DNA of 64,000 bases from Chloroflexota bacterium (GTDB lineage Bacteria; Chloroflexota; Limnocylindria; Limnocylindrales; CSP1-4), in the NCBI GenBank assembly GCA_919901745.1, contig CAKKPP010000008.1, positions 27,643-91,642 on the forward strand. The letters run 5' to 3'. A model generated the notes under the pieces. It was given only the letters and a program-made list of their open reading frames with translations. It was not told where the DNA came from and did no database searches. The position numbers and the translations under genes are program-made. Below, piece after piece: positions 53,726 through 63,945 of this stretch. Numbering within the stretch: position 1 is the stretch's first letter; each line of letters opens with the position of its first letter.

Positions 53726-55264
53726 TCATGGCACCAGCTTCCCGCTTCCGGATGCGGCTGGTACAGAATCATCCTGCAGGCGGGCGATGGAATGAGCCTG
53801 CTCGCTCGTGGCCGGGTAGAGCGATCGGTAGATCGCGTAGAGCACCTGGTAGCGGCGGCCCGTCCGGGCGTCGGGGACGACGGTCTCCGCGGGCGCGTTC
53901 CAGCGGGCATCGGCCGACATCAGTCCGACCGCTTCGGCGGCGAGCATCGCATCGCCGAAGCTGGCACCGATCGTGACCGCCGGGATCACCTGGCGCAGTC
54001 CCGTCACGTTCGAGACGATCTGGGTCCACAGGCCGCTCTTCGTCCCGCCGCCGACGGCGGTCAGCTGCGCGGGTGCGGCGCCCGCGGCCTCCATCACCTC
54101 CAGGTTGTGGCGAACCTCGTAGGCAGAGCCTTCGAGCATGGCCCGGAACAGGTGGCCGCGCCCGTGGCTCAGGGTCAGGCCGAAGATCGCCCCGCGGGCC
54201 TCGGGATCGAAGATCGGCGAGCGGGCCACCCCGAAATAGGGCAGGACGACGAGGCCGTCGGCGCCGGGGCGCGTCCGGGCCGCCTCGGCGATGAGCGCCG
54301 TCAGATCGCGCCCGACGATGTCGCTGAGCCAGGTGGTCAGGCCGCCCGACGTGGACAGGCCGGCGGCATAGGTGGTCGTGCCGGGGAAGACGCCCTGCGT
54401 GGTCCACAGACGGGCGTCGGGGCGGTAGGCCCGGGCGATCTCGACGATGAACATCGTCGTGCCGTACATCAGCATCGTGTCGCCGGGGTCGCGCACGCCG
54501 GCACTCAGCGCCTCGGCCCAGGCATCGATCGTGCCGGTCACGACCGGCGTGCCCTCCGGGATGCCCGTCGCGGCGGCGCCCTCCGCGTGGACCCTGCCGG
54601 CGACCTCGTTGGACCAGGCGAGACGGGGAAGATCCAGGCCTGGAACAACGTCGGCCGCCCAGTCGGTCGCCCACGCGGCCGTCGTCATGTCGTACAGCGG
54701 ATCGCACTGGCTGGCCGAGTGATGGTCCAGGACGTACTCGCCGGTGATCCGCTCGATCACCAGGGAGTGCGCCATGTGAACGCGTCGCGTCGCGGCCCAC
54801 ACGTCCGGCTCGTGGCGGCGGATCCAGGCCAGCTTGGGTCCGGCGGCCTGCGAGGTCAGGAGCGACCCGCCGCGGGCAAGGATGGTGTCGGCGCCGAAGC
54901 GCTCGGTCAGCTCGACGACCTCGGCCATCGCCCGCGTGTCGATGCCGTAGAGGATCGCCGGACGAAGCGCCCTGCCGGCCGCATCGACAGGCAGGACGGC
55001 GGGCCCGATCCCACTGACGCACACGGCCGCGATCCGACCCCCGTCGTCGGCGCCGTGGGCGTGGGCCGACAGCTCGCGGGCGATTGCCACGAAGTCTGCC
55101 CACCAGATCGCCTCGCCGTCGTGCTCCGCCCAGCCCGGGCGCGGCAGCGACAGCTGATGTGGACGCTGGGCCGTCGCCACGATCGTGCCGTCCGGTTGGA
55201 CCAGCACGCCCTTCGTGCTCGACGTGCCGATGTCCACGCCTAGGAGGAGGTCGTTCGTTGTCAT
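53726..55264 (-). CDS. FGGY-family sugar kinase (xylulokinase/fuculokinase-like)
   Basis: A 512-residue kinase: LLLGVDIGTSSTKGVLVQPD, PRPGWAEHDGEAIWW, ITGEYVLDHHSASQCDPLYD, VTGTIDAWAEALSAG, LMYGTTMFIVEI and LTAVGGGTKSGLWTQIVSN. Group closest to XylB; the context (FucI, FucU, FucA-like aldolase) suggests L-fuculose or a similar ketose. It starts divergently from the class II aldolase with 53 bp between. Confidence 0.85.
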   Translation of the reverse strand: MTTNDLLLGVDIGTSSTKGVLVQPDGTIVATAQRPHQLSLPRPGWAEHDGEAIWWADFVAIARELSAHAHGADDGGRIAAVCVSGIGPAVLPVDAAGRALRPAILYGIDTRAMAEVVELTERFGADTILARGGSLLTSQAAGPKLAWIRRHEPDVWAATRRVHMAHSLVIERITGEYVLDHHSASQCDPLYDMTTAAWATDWAADVVPGLDLPRLAWSNEVAGRVHAEGAAATGIPEGTPVVTGTIDAWAEALSAGVRDPGDTMLMYGTTMFIVEIARAYRPDARLWTTQGVFPGTTTYAAGLSTSGGLTTWLSDIVGRDLTALIAEAARTRPGADGLVVLPYFGVARSPIFDPEARGAIFGLTLSHGRGHLFRAMLEGSAYEVRHNLEVMEAAGAAPAQLTAVGGGTKSGLWTQIVSNVTGLRQVIPAVTIGASFGDAMLAAEAVGLMSADARWNAPAETVVPDARTGRRYQVLYAIYRSLYPATSEQAHSIARLQDDSVPAASGSGKLVP

Positions 55265-55317
55265 CGCTCGAACCGTCTACGATAGGGCGCCCCGGCACCG
55301 ATCATGAGGTCGTACCC

Positions 55318-56565
55318 ATGGGCGCCCGCCCCACTCGCGTCGGCGCGAGTCCGCTGATCGTGGAGATGATCGAGCTCTCGCGCCGCGTCGGCGCCGATCC
55401 CGAATTCGTCCGCGCCGGCGGTGGCAACAGTTCCGCCAAGGCCGACGGGGTGATGCACATCAAGCCCAGCGGCGTCTCGCTCGCCGCGCTCACCGCGGAG
55501 TCCCTCATCGCGCTTGCCCTCGCGCCGCTCCGTGAGGTGCTCGAAGGCGGCGGCACCTCCGCCGCGACCGCCGCGTCCGGCGCCGCGACCGGCGGGCCCG
55601 GGCCCGAGGCGGGCTCCGACGACGTCCTTCGCGTCGCCGAGGCCGCCCGCCTGCCGCCCATCGACGAGCACCGCCCATCGGTCGAGCTGCTCTTCCACGC
55701 CCTGCTTCCCGAACCGATCGTCCTGCACACCCATCCCACCACGGTCAACACCCTGACCTGCGCCGTAGGCGGACGCGAGCTGGCCGGCGAGATCTTCGGC
55801 GAGGGCGTCCTGTGGATCCCGTACACCGATCCCGGCCTGCCCCTCGCTCGGGCCATCCGGGATGAACGCATTGCCTGCACGGAGCGGACCGGCCTCCCCC
55901 CGCCGCGCGCGATCCTGCTCCAGAACCACGGTCTGATCGTGAGTGGGCCGACCGCCTCCGAGATCGAGGCTCGCTCGCGCGAGATCGTCGCGTCGATCGC
56001 CGGGTTCGCAGCCGGCCGGCCGCCCATCGAGTGGGGAGCCGTCGCGTCGATCGCGGAGCCCGACGCCCGGGACATGGTCGCGGCCCTTCTGCCGCGAATC
56101 GCCACGCTGTTGCCGATCGACGGCCGGCCGAGCACGGTGGTCCACGACGACTCCCCGCTCGCCCTCGACGTGGCCGGCTCCGAACTGGGCCATCGATTCG
56201 CTCGCGGCGGCCCGCTCACGCCGGACCAGATCGTCTACGCGGGCTCCTGGCCGCTGCTCATCGACACGCCACCGTCCGACGGCGCGGCCGCCGTGACGGG
56301 GCTCGAGGCACGCCTCGCCGAGCGTTCCCGGCAGCAGCTTCCGGCCCCGATCATCGTGCTCGTCGCCGGCCTCGGCCTGGTTGCCGTCGGAGCGACCCAC
56401 GGGCAGGCCGACGTGGCGCGCACGCTCTTCCTGGACGCGATGCGGATTGCCGCGGGCGCCCATCGCCTGGGGGGCGTCCGGCCCCTGGAGCCGGCGGCGC
56501 GGCGATTCATCGAGGACTGGGAGGCTGAGGCCTACCGCATCCGGGTCGCGCGAACGGCCTGGTAG
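55318..56565 (+). CDS. Class II aldolase/adducin family protein, large form
   Basis: A 415-residue protein. The N-terminal 220 residues hold RAGGGNSSAKADGVMHIKPS, VELLFHALLPEPIVLHTHPT (zinc His-x-His), and AILLQNHGLIVSGPT (third His), the FucA/AraD pattern. The rest (GRPSTVVHDDSPLALDVAGS, FARGGPLTPDQIVYAGSWPL) matches the second half of the longer bacterial class II aldolases. Expected reaction: fuculose-1-phosphate cleavage to DHAP and lactaldehyde. Only plus-strand gene in the catabolic locus. Confidence 0.85.
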   Translation: MGARPTRVGASPLIVEMIELSRRVGADPEFVRAGGGNSSAKADGVMHIKPSGVSLAALTAESLIALALAPLREVLEGGGTSAATAASGAATGGPGPEAGSDDVLRVAEAARLPPIDEHRPSVELLFHALLPEPIVLHTHPTTVNTLTCAVGGRELAGEIFGEGVLWIPYTDPGLPLARAIRDERIACTERTGLPPPRAILLQNHGLIVSGPTASEIEARSREIVASIAGFAAGRPPIEWGAVASIAEPDARDMVAALLPRIATLLPIDGRPSTVVHDDSPLALDVAGSELGHRFARGGPLTPDQIVYAGSWPLLIDTPPSDGAAAVTGLEARLAERSRQQLPAPIIVLVAGLGLVAVGATHGQADVARTLFLDAMRIAAGAHRLGGVRPLEPAARRFIEDWEAEAYRIRVARTAW

Positions 56566-56603
56566 CCGGGCCCGTCGGAAGTCCCGCCGCCGGCCCGACT
56601 CGC

Positions 56604-58406
56604 TCACGAGCGCCCGTAGAGCGGCCCGAACGCGCTGCAGGCGCGGAAATCTGCACCCTCGAGGTCGGCCGTGCCGAGGTTCGCCCACGCACTCGGCCGG
56701 AAGATGTCCTCCTCCGGCACGTTGTGCATGTGGACCGGGACACGCAGGATCGAGGCGAGGGTGATCAGGTCGGCGCCGATGTGGCCGTAGCTGATCGCCC
56801 CGTGGTTTGCGGCCCAGTTGGCCATGACCGAATAGACATCGCGGAACGGGCCGCTGCCGTTGACACGCGGCACGAACCAGTGGGTCGGCCAGGTGGGGTC
56901 GGTACGCTGGTCGAGGGTGTCGTGGACCGCCTCTGGCAGGTCGATCGTCCAGCCCTCCGCGAGCTGGAGCACCGGGCCGACGCCGGAGACCAGGTTGAGG
57001 CGAGCCATCGTGACCGGCATCCCGCCCCGGCTGACGAACTGGCTCGAGTAGCCACCGCCGCGGAAATAGCCGCGGTTGGCGGGGTACCAGGTGGTCGCGG
57101 CCAGGGCGGCCTTCACGTCGACCTCCGTGATCTCCCAGTACGGCTTCATGGCCGGCTCCCCGTCCGCGAGCATCGCCCCCGTCGCGTCGAGGGTGGCCGC
57201 GCCAGAGTTGATCAGGTGGATGAAGCCGCCGGCGGCCTGATCGACAACGTCATGGCCCGTGACCCGCTTCACCGCCTCGGGGCTCCAGTAGGTGCGGACG
57301 TCGGCGAAGATCTGGGCCCGATTCGTCAGCAGGTAGCTGAGCAGCATCGTGGCGCCGTTGAGGCTGTCGTTCTCGGTCGCGAAGATGTGCGGTGCGCGGA
57401 TCCCGTTCCAGTCGAACGACGAATTGAGGATCGCCTCCATGAAGTCGCCGTTCGGTGCGTGGTCGGTCCACTGTCGCTGGCCCTGGAAGCCGCCCAGGAT
57501 GGCGTTCCGGCCCATCGCCTCCTCGCCGAAACCCAGCTCGGCCAGGCGCGGATTGCCGACGAGGAGGTCGCGGGCGATCAGCGTCATCTTGACCACGACC
57601 TCCCAGTCGCGATCCTTTTCCTCGCGGCCCTTGGCACGGTCGGCCGGATTGCGGTCCTCGCCTTCGCGGCAGTTCGCCTTCGTCCATGCGAGCGCCTGCT
57701 CGAACTCGAGCGGGTCGTAGATCCCCTCCTCCATCCGGCGGGTCAGCTCGGACATGTCGACGGCCTCGACGCGCATCCCGAGGTACTTCTCGAAGAAGGG
57801 CTGATCGACGATGGACCCGGCAATGCCCATCGAGACGCCGCCGAGCGAGAGGTACGACTTGCCGCGCAGGATCGCGGCGGCCAGCCCGGCGCGCGCGAAG
57901 CGGAGGATCTTCGCCTGGACGTCGGTCGGGATCGTCCCGTCGCCCGCATCCTGGACGTCCCGCCCATAGATGCCGAATGCCGGCAGGCCCTTCTGGGTGT
58001 GCGACGCGAGGACCGCGGCGAGATAGACCGCGCCGGGGCGTTCGGTGCCGTTGAAGCCCCAGACCGCCTTCGGGGTCAGCGGATCCATGTCCATCGTCTC
58101 GGAGCCATAGCACCAGCACGGGGTGATGGTGAGCGAGACCCCGACGCCCTCCTTGCGGAAGAGCTCCGCGACCTTGGCCGCCTCGTAGACCCCGCCGATG
58201 TTGTGGTCGGGAACGACGACCTCGACGGGGCTGCCGTCCGGGTAGCGCAGGTTCTCGCGGATGAGTTCGGCGGTCCGGCGCGCCATCCGCTGGGTCTGCT
58301 CCTCGAGCGATTCGCGCACGCCGTGCAGGCGGCCGTCGACGGCGGGGCGGATCCCGATCCGGGGCCAGTCGCCCACGAAGCGGCCGGAGGTGTTGATCGA
58401 CATCAT
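56604..58406 (-). CDS. fucI: L-fucose isomerase family protein
   Basis: A 600-residue enzyme of usual FucI length. Strong blocks: [96 protein letters not shown] and [13 protein letters not shown] (the metal-binding Glu and Asp lie in the last two). It converts L-fucose to L-fuculose, possibly other sugars. GAGAGGA precedes the ATG. Overlaps FucU by 4 bp. Confidence 0.94.
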   Translation of the reverse strand: MMSINTSGRFVGDWPRIGIRPAVDGRLHGVRESLEEQTQRMARRTAELIRENLRYPDGSPVEVVVPDHNIGGVYEAAKVAELFRKEGVGVSLTITPCWCYGSETMDMDPLTPKAVWGFNGTERPGAVYLAAVLASHTQKGLPAFGIYGRDVQDAGDGTIPTDVQAKILRFARAGLAAAILRGKSYLSLGGVSMGIAGSIVDQPFFEKYLGMRVEAVDMSELTRRMEEGIYDPLEFEQALAWTKANCREGEDRNPADRAKGREEKDRDWEVVVKMTLIARDLLVGNPRLAELGFGEEAMGRNAILGGFQGQRQWTDHAPNGDFMEAILNSSFDWNGIRAPHIFATENDSLNGATMLLSYLLTNRAQIFADVRTYWSPEAVKRVTGHDVVDQAAGGFIHLINSGAATLDATGAMLADGEPAMKPYWEITEVDVKAALAATTWYPANRGYFRGGGYSSQFVSRGGMPVTMARLNLVSGVGPVLQLAEGWTIDLPEAVHDTLDQRTDPTWPTHWFVPRVNGSGPFRDVYSVMANWAANHGAISYGHIGADLITLASILRVPVHMHNVPEEDIFRPSAWANLGTADLEGADFRACSAFGPLYGRS

Positions 58407-58858
58407 CGGCGTTCCTCTCTCGTGGATTGGTGCGCATCTTCCGCGGGCATCACCACGCCGATCGTCAGCAGCAGGTTCGCGTAGATCCGCTGCTCGCCCG
58501 TGGAGATGGCCAGCGCGAGGTCGGGCCCGCGCGCCGCGTCGTAGAACGCGAAGCGCCCGAGCGACTGGAGCGCGGTGCCGGGGAGCAATTCGCGGAACTC
58601 GGCGAAGATGGCCGGCTCGTCGCCACTGTCGGGAACCATGACGTGCGCCGCCTCGATCGGGATGGCGTCGACCAGCACGCCCAGGACGTCGGTGACGGTC
58701 AGCAGGCCCGGCGCGAGATTCAGGTAGACACGATGGGCCGTACCGTTGGACCGCGTCAGCAACGGGTAGTTGCCGTCGGCGATGAGCACCTGCGCGCCGT
58801 GGCCGGCCTCGCCGAGCGCCTGGAGGATCTCGGGATGAAGCAGCCGGGTCTTCAGCAT
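58403..58858 (-). CDS. fucU: RbsD/FucU-family sugar mutarotase
   Basis: A 151-residue protein: [17 protein letters not shown] (catalytic His and Asp), [20 protein letters not shown], and a C-terminal [16 protein letters not shown] match FucU. It interconverts alpha and beta anomers of L-fucose to feed FucI, with which it is translationally coupled. The 87-bp gap upstream is made of tandem repeats. Confidence 0.92.
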   Translation of the reverse strand: MLKTRLLHPEILQALGEAGHGAQVLIADGNYPLLTRSNGTAHRVYLNLAPGLLTVTDVLGVLVDAIPIEAAHVMVPDSGDEPAIFAEFRELLPGTALQSLGRFAFYDAARGPDLALAISTGEQRIYANLLLTIGVVMPAEDAHQSTREERR

Positions 58859-58873
58859 TGGACGGTTCCCGTG

Positions 58874-58952
58874 GTCCGCGGCGGCTCAGGCATGGCCCGC
58901 GGCGGCTCAGGCATCGTCCGTGGCTCAGGCATGACCCGCGGCGGCTCAGGCA
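58874..58952 (-). repeat. Four ~21-bp tandem repeats between lacI and fucU
   Basis: Units sharing CGCGGCGGCTCAGGCAT at 58874, 58894, 58915 (shortened) and 58933. They fill the whole gap and run into the last codons of the LacI gene, altering its C-terminus. They could be an attenuator-like or slipped-strand element. Confidence 0.8.
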
Positions 58953-59989
58953 CGCGCCGCCTCCGTAACCCGCGGAGCCGAACTCGAGTTCCGGATGATC
59001 AATTCGAACGGGAACACCACGGCATTGCCGATCGCGTCCGGGTCGCCCGCGATGCGGTCCAGCAGCAGCTCGGCGGCACGGTGCCCGATCTCGTAGGCGG
59101 GCTGGGCAGCCACGGTCAGGAACGGATCCATCGCCCAGTCGGCCGGGAGGTCGTCGAACGCGACCACCGACATGTCGCCGGGTACCGCCAGACCGGCCTC
59201 GTGGAGAGCGCGGACCACGCCGAACGCGATGAAGTTGTTCGCCGCGAAGATGGCCGTCGGCCATGGAGAGGCCGAGGCCAGCACGGATCTGGCCATCTCG
59301 TATCCATCGGTCTGGTTGAGCGAGCCGAAGTTGTAGCCGCCGAACCGGACCAGCTCGCCGGGCAGCACCAGTCCGCTGTCCTGGAGCGCGCGGCGGCAGC
59401 CCGCCACCCGGTCTACCGAGGTGGAGATCGTGCGCCGGCCCGTGAGCACCGCGATGCGGCGGTGGCCGAGCGAGATGAGATGACGTGTCAGCGCGTAGGC
59501 GCCCGCCTCCGAGTCACAGCGCACGCTGTCGACGAAGGGATCGTTCACACGGCGATCCAGGACCACGACCGGCACGCGGTGCGCACGCAGGGTCCGGAAG
59601 GACGCGCCGCCACGTCTCGTCGGGACGAGCAGGACGCCGTCCACCTGGCGCTCGATGAGCACCTGGAGGTACTGCGCCTCCTCGGCCGCGGACTCGTCCG
59701 TGTTGCAGAACATGACGGAGAAGCCGTGTCGGGCGGCCACGTCCTCGACGCCGCGCGCGATCGTGGTGAAGAACGGATTCGTGATGTCGGAGACGATCAG
59801 GGCAAGGATCTTCGTGCGCTTTGAGCGCAGCTGGCGAGCCAGCGCGTTGGGCACATAGCCCAGCTCCTCGATCGCGCGCTCCACCCGGTCGCGCGTCGGC
59901 GCGCTGACGTAGCCCGAATTGTTGATCACGCGCGAAACCGTCATCGCGGACACGGCGGCTCGTTCCGCGACATCGCTGATCGTGCTCAC
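58946..59989 (-). CDS. LacI-family regulator
   Basis: A 347-residue regulator. [23 protein letters not shown]; hinge [11 protein letters not shown]; effector domain [46 protein letters not shown] and [18 protein letters not shown]. It lies between the ABC importer and the catabolic genes and probably represses both on absence of a deoxysugar. The GTTAC-CC-GTAAC site at 63890 fits a LacI-family operator. Confidence 0.93.
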   Translation of the reverse strand: MSTISDVAERAAVSAMTVSRVINNSGYVSAPTRDRVERAIEELGYVPNALARQLRSKRTKILALIVSDITNPFFTTIARGVEDVAARHGFSVMFCNTDESAAEEAQYLQVLIERQVDGVLLVPTRRGGASFRTLRAHRVPVVVLDRRVNDPFVDSVRCDSEAGAYALTRHLISLGHRRIAVLTGRRTISTSVDRVAGCRRALQDSGLVLPGELVRFGGYNFGSLNQTDGYEMARSVLASASPWPTAIFAANNFIAFGVVRALHEAGLAVPGDMSVVAFDDLPADWAMDPFLTVAAQPAYEIGHRAAELLLDRIAGDPDAIGNAVVFPFELIIRNSSSAPRVTEAARA

Positions 59990-60048
59990 TGGAGTCGCGT
60001 GTGGCAGCGCAAAGCGAGCATCCTCTTGAAGCGACCATCCTTTGACGA

Positions 60049-60081
60049 CCGGAGGCTGCCCGCGGTGCGGACAGCCTCCGG
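60049..60081 (-). terminator. Hairpin downstream of the ABC importer operon
   Basis: Perfect 10-bp stem CCGGAGGCTG / CAGCCTCCGG with a 13-nt loop, 28 bp beyond the binding-protein stop. There is no clear T-run, so this may be a processing or stabilising hairpin rather than a classic terminator. Confidence 0.5.
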
Positions 60082-60108
60082 GAACGGTGCGAGTCGACGT
60101 TCGACGGG

Positions 60109-61080
60109 TTACTGGTACAGGACCGCCTGGATCTCGGGGTTATCGATGTTGGTCTTGTCGTAGTAGAAGTAGCCGGTGTCGATGTTCTTCTCGAGCGTCT
60201 TGCCCGCGATGGCATCGAGCGCGGCCTCGACGCACTTGGCACCGATCCCGACCGGGTTCTGGGTGATGGCCCCGGCCATCACGCCGCTCCTGATCGCGTC
60301 GATCTGCTGCTGGCCCGAGTCGTAGCCGATAGCCACGATCGCGCCTTCCTTGCCGGCTTCCTTGAGCGCGTTGAGGACACCCTTTGCGGAGCCCTCGTTG
60401 CCACCGAAGAAGCCCTTGAGGTCGGGGTTGGCGGTCATGATCGCCTTGGCCAGGTCCGCCGACTTGACCGGGTCGCCCGCACCGTATTCGACGGCGACGA
60501 CCTCGATGTTCGGGTACGCCTCGGCCATCCGGTTGACGAAGCCGTCGCGCCGGGTCGTGCCGGTCTGGCTGGTCTGGTCGTGGACGATGACCGCGACCTT
60601 TCCGGCCTCGCCGATCAGCTCGGCCATCTTGTCGGCAGCCTCACCGGCGGCCGCGATGTTGTCCGTGGACACGGTGGTCACCGGGATGTCGCTGTCGACG
60701 CCGGAGTCGAACCCGACGACCGGGATGCCGGCCGCCTTGGCCTTCTCGAGCAATGGGGTTGCTGCCTTGCTGTCCAGGGCCGCGAAGCAGATCGCCGCCG
60801 GCTTCTTGTCGAGGGCGGTCTGCAGCATCGTGAGCTGCTTGTCCACCTCGGACTCCGAGGCGGGGCCCTCGTAGGTGATCGTGGCGCCCTTGGCGGCAGC
60901 TTCGTCGGTGGCGCCCTTCTGGACGGCCTGCCAGAACTGGTGCTGCGAGCCCTTGGACACGATCGCGATGTAGGGGTTGTCGCCGCCCGGGGCAGGGGTT
61001 GCCCCGCCCGAGCACGCAGCGACGACCAGGGCCAGTGACATGGCTCCGGCGACGACGCCGAAGATCCGTGAGTTCCGCAT
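60109..61080 (-). CDS. Ribose-type sugar ABC transporter substrate-binding lipoprotein
   Basis: A 323-residue lipoprotein (LALVVAAC). Periplasmic-binding type 1 fold: NPYIAIVSKGSQHQFWQAVQ, PAAICFAALDSKAATPLLEK, IPVVGFDSGVDSDIPV, VAVIVHDQTSQTGTTRRDGF, FGGNEGSAKGVLNALKEAG and IGYDSGQQQIDAIRSG. It captures a monosaccharide, probably L-rhamnose or L-fucose. GGAGGAG precedes the ATG. Its stop is followed by a hairpin. Confidence 0.92.
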   Translation of the reverse strand: MRNSRIFGVVAGAMSLALVVAACSGGATPAPGGDNPYIAIVSKGSQHQFWQAVQKGATDEAAAKGATITYEGPASESEVDKQLTMLQTALDKKPAAICFAALDSKAATPLLEKAKAAGIPVVGFDSGVDSDIPVTTVSTDNIAAAGEAADKMAELIGEAGKVAVIVHDQTSQTGTTRRDGFVNRMAEAYPNIEVVAVEYGAGDPVKSADLAKAIMTANPDLKGFFGGNEGSAKGVLNALKEAGKEGAIVAIGYDSGQQQIDAIRSGVMAGAITQNPVGIGAKCVEAALDAIAGKTLEKNIDTGYFYYDKTNIDNPEIQAVLYQ

Positions 61081-61170
61081 GTTCTCCTCCGTGCATTGTT
61101 GACTGACCGCGATGCCGGCTCCGACCGTTCGGTGCCGGCGGTTGGTCCGGTTGGGGTGGGGAAGCGCTCG

Positions 61171-62157
61171 CTAGGCGCGACGACGGCGACGCAGGATGTC
61201 GAGCCAGACGGCGGCGATGACCACCAGTCCGGTGATCACCAGCTTCCACTGGTCGGGGACGCCGGTGATGGACAGGCCGATCGTGAGGGTGCTGATGATG
61301 AACGCCCCGATGACCGTGCCGACGATGCTGCCCTCGCCGCCGCTGAGGGAGGTGCCGCCGATGACCGCCGCCGCGATGGCGTCCAGCTCGTAGCCGAGAC
61401 CGACCGACGGCTGGGCCGAGGTCATGCGCGACGCGATGAGGATGCCGGCGAGGCCGGCGAACAGCCCGGAGACGCCGTAGACGGCGATCTTCCAGGCGTC
61501 GACGTTGACGCCGGAGAGGCGCGTCGCCTCTTCGTTGGAACCGAGCGCGAAGGTGTAGCGACCCAGGACCGTCTTCGTCAGGACCAGGGACGCCAGAACC
61601 GCGGCCCCGAACATGATGAAGACGACGTTCGGGATGCCGAACAGGGTCTTGCCCATGAAGGAGCTGTAGAACTCGGGGTTGCCCTCGAAGTAGATCGGCC
61701 TGACGTCGGACAGGATCTGCGCGAGCCCGCGGGCCACGTTGAGCATGCCGAGCGTGGCGATGAATGGCGGCAGCTTGGCCTTCGCGATCAGCACGCCGTT
61801 CAGCATGCCGATGAGGGCGCCGGCCGCCAGGGCCGCCGGGAGACCCAGCCACAGCGGGAGGCCCATCTTGGTGACCACCAGGCCCAGGACGACCGAGCAG
61901 AGGGTCATCGTGGTGCCGACCGACAGGTCGATCCCGCCGGTGATGATCACGAATGTCACGCCCATGGCGAGGACGCCGTTGACGGCTGTGGCCACCAGGA
62001 TCGAGGTGAAGTTCTCGTAGGTCCGGAACGGCTCCGAGATCGACGAGAAGAACATGAACAGGATCACGAGAGCGCCGAGCGCCAGGAGGCGCTGGAGTGC
62101 GTCGCCGGTCAGCATCTTCGACATCCGGGACTGGCTGGTCGCGGTCGGCGTCTCCAT
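61171..62157 (-). CDS. Ribose-type sugar ABC transporter permease
   Basis: A 328-residue protein with about ten helices: LLALGALVILFMFFSSISEP, GVTFVIITGGIDLSVGTTMT (signature of RbsC-type permeases), TLGMLNVARGLAQILS, and the EAA-like GIVIASRMTSAQPSVGLG block (ILIASRMTSAQ). Homodimeric pore. 90 bp upstream of the binding-protein gene and 63 bp below the ATPase gene. Confidence 0.92.
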   Translation of the reverse strand: METPTATSQSRMSKMLTGDALQRLLALGALVILFMFFSSISEPFRTYENFTSILVATAVNGVLAMGVTFVIITGGIDLSVGTTMTLCSVVLGLVVTKMGLPLWLGLPAALAAGALIGMLNGVLIAKAKLPPFIATLGMLNVARGLAQILSDVRPIYFEGNPEFYSSFMGKTLFGIPNVVFIMFGAAVLASLVLTKTVLGRYTFALGSNEEATRLSGVNVDAWKIAVYGVSGLFAGLAGILIASRMTSAQPSVGLGYELDAIAAAVIGGTSLSGGEGSIVGTVIGAFIISTLTIGLSITGVPDQWKLVITGLVVIAAVWLDILRRRRRA

Positions 62158-62220
62158 CGGATTGCTGCCTCGTGCGGTGTCTATATCGGTCTGGGGAGGT
62201 GCCTGTCGGGCGGCCGCGAC

Positions 62221-63750
62221 TCAGGCCGCCGCGACTGACGCGGCCGCGACGGCTTCGCGTTGGGTGGCGAACGCCATGATCCCCTCCTGTGTCGCCTCCG
62301 TCGCGCTCAGCTCGCCCGTGATGCGCCCTTCACACATCACGAGAATGCGGTGGCTCATGCGCAGGATCTCGGGGAGCTCGGACGAGATCATGATGATCGC
62401 CTTGCCCTCCCTGGCGAGACCGTTGAGGAGCCGGTAGATCTCGCTCTTGGCGCCGACGTCGATGCCGCGCGTCGGCTCGTCGAAGATCAGCACCTCGGTG
62501 TCGGCGGTGAGCCACTTGCCGATGACCACCTTCTGCTGGTTGCCACCGGAGAGGTTCCGAACGCGCTGGGCGAGGCCCGGCGTCTTGATCGCGAGGTTCT
62601 TGACATGCTCCAGCGCGGTGCGCCTGGTGCGGACGACGTCGATCGTCCCGAGCCGATCGGCGAACGAGCTCAGCGCCGCGAGCACCGTGTTCGTCTCGAC
62701 GTCCATCGTCAGCGCGAGCCCGTACCGCTTGCGGTCCTCGGACAGGTAGCCGATGCCGTGACCGACCGCGTCCTGCGGTGTCCGCATCTCGACCGGTTCG
62801 CCGTGTACGAGGATCTCGCCCGAGTCGTGCGGGTCCGCCCCGAACACCGCCCGCATCACCTCGGTGCGCCCGGCGCCGACGAGGCCGGAGAAGCCGAGGA
62901 TCTCGCCGCGGTGCAGCTCGAAGCTGACGTCGCGGATCACCCGACCGCGATTCAGGTGGCGGACCTCCAGGACGACCTCGGGGTCGGGTTTCTCCGGCAG
63001 TTCCGGAGTCGCTTCGAAGATGGTGCGGCCGACCATCATGCTGATGATCGACTGGATGCTCGCCTCGGCGGTCGTGACGGTGTCGACGTACTGACCGTCG
63101 CGCATCACGGTGACCCGGTCCGAGATCTGCTTCAGCTCCTCGAGGCGGTGGGAGATGTGCACGATCCCCGCCCCGCGCTCGCGCAGGTGGCGGATGATCC
63201 GGAACAGCTCGTCGATCTCGGTATCGGTGAGCGCGGCGGTCGGCTCGTCCATGATCAGGACCTCCGACTCGAACGAGAGCGCCTTCGCGATCTCGACCAT
63301 CTGCTGCTGGGCGACCGCAAGGTGGGAGACGCGGGCCCGCGGGTCGAGCCTGATGTGCAGCTCGGCGAAGAGCTCCCTGGCCTTCTCGTTGAGGGTCTTC
63401 TCATCGAGCATGAACGGCAGCCTGCCCCGCGGCTCGCGCCCGATGAAGATGTTCTGGGCCACCGTCAGGTGGCCCATCAGGTTGAGTTCCTGGTGGATGA
63501 TGCTGATCCCGAGATCCTGGGCGGCCCGGGGCGAGGAGATGTGCACGTCTCGACCCTTGACCCGGATCGATCCGGCATCGGGCCGGTAGATGCCCGCGAG
63601 GATCTTCATCAAGGTGGACTTGCCGGCCCCGTTCTCCCCGACCAGGGCATGGACTTCCCCGGGAAGGAGCGTGAACCTGGCCCCGTCAAGGGCGTGTACG
63701 CCCGGGAAGCTCTTGCTGATGTCGGTCATCTCGACGAGCGGTTCGGCCAT
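62221..63750 (-). CDS. Ribose-type sugar ABC transporter ATPase (two fused domains)
   Basis: A 509-residue tandem ATPase. Domain 1: [40 protein letters not shown]. Domain 2: [16 protein letters not shown] (degenerate P-loop, as in RbsA), [32 protein letters not shown] 63750 (start of [10 protein letters not shown]) is preferred to an upstream frame start at 63792. First gene of the importer operon under the promoter at 63899-63926. Confidence 0.94.
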   Translation of the reverse strand: MAEPLVEMTDISKSFPGVHALDGARFTLLPGEVHALVGENGAGKSTLMKILAGIYRPDAGSIRVKGRDVHISSPRAAQDLGISIIHQELNLMGHLTVAQNIFIGREPRGRLPFMLDEKTLNEKARELFAELHIRLDPRARVSHLAVAQQQMVEIAKALSFESEVLIMDEPTAALTDTEIDELFRIIRHLRERGAGIVHISHRLEELKQISDRVTVMRDGQYVDTVTTAEASIQSIISMMVGRTIFEATPELPEKPDPEVVLEVRHLNRGRVIRDVSFELHRGEILGFSGLVGAGRTEVMRAVFGADPHDSGEILVHGEPVEMRTPQDAVGHGIGYLSEDRKRYGLALTMDVETNTVLAALSSFADRLGTIDVVRTRRTALEHVKNLAIKTPGLAQRVRNLSGGNQQKVVIGKWLTADTEVLIFDEPTRGIDVGAKSEIYRLLNGLAREGKAIIMISSELPEILRMSHRILVMCEGRITGELSATEATQEGIMAFATQREAVAAASVAAA

Positions 63751-63887
63751 CGCGGGCTCTCCTAATGCCACCCGGTGATGCCACTGGCGCAAGACGATGG
63801 CGCGAGTCTACCGGTCCGCGCCGCGGGGAGCGCGGGCGGTGCGCCGCGGGACGTGCGGGCGGCGCTCGATGCGACGACTGCGACCAT

Positions 63888-63926
63888 CAGTTACCCGTAA
63901 CATAAGGAAGATAGCGCACGTGTCAA
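63888..63926 (-). promoter_or_regulatory. Importer promoter with overlapping LacI-family operator
   Basis: On the minus strand TTGACA (63926-63921), 16-bp spacer, TATGTT (63904-63899). GTTAC-GG-GTAAC (63901-63890) overlaps the -10 and start region; it resembles GntR-type LacI-family operators (GTTACCGGTAAC). The 5' leader would be about 140 nt. Confidence 0.8.
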
Positions 63927-63945
63927 CAGGTCCCGGGACGCGGCA

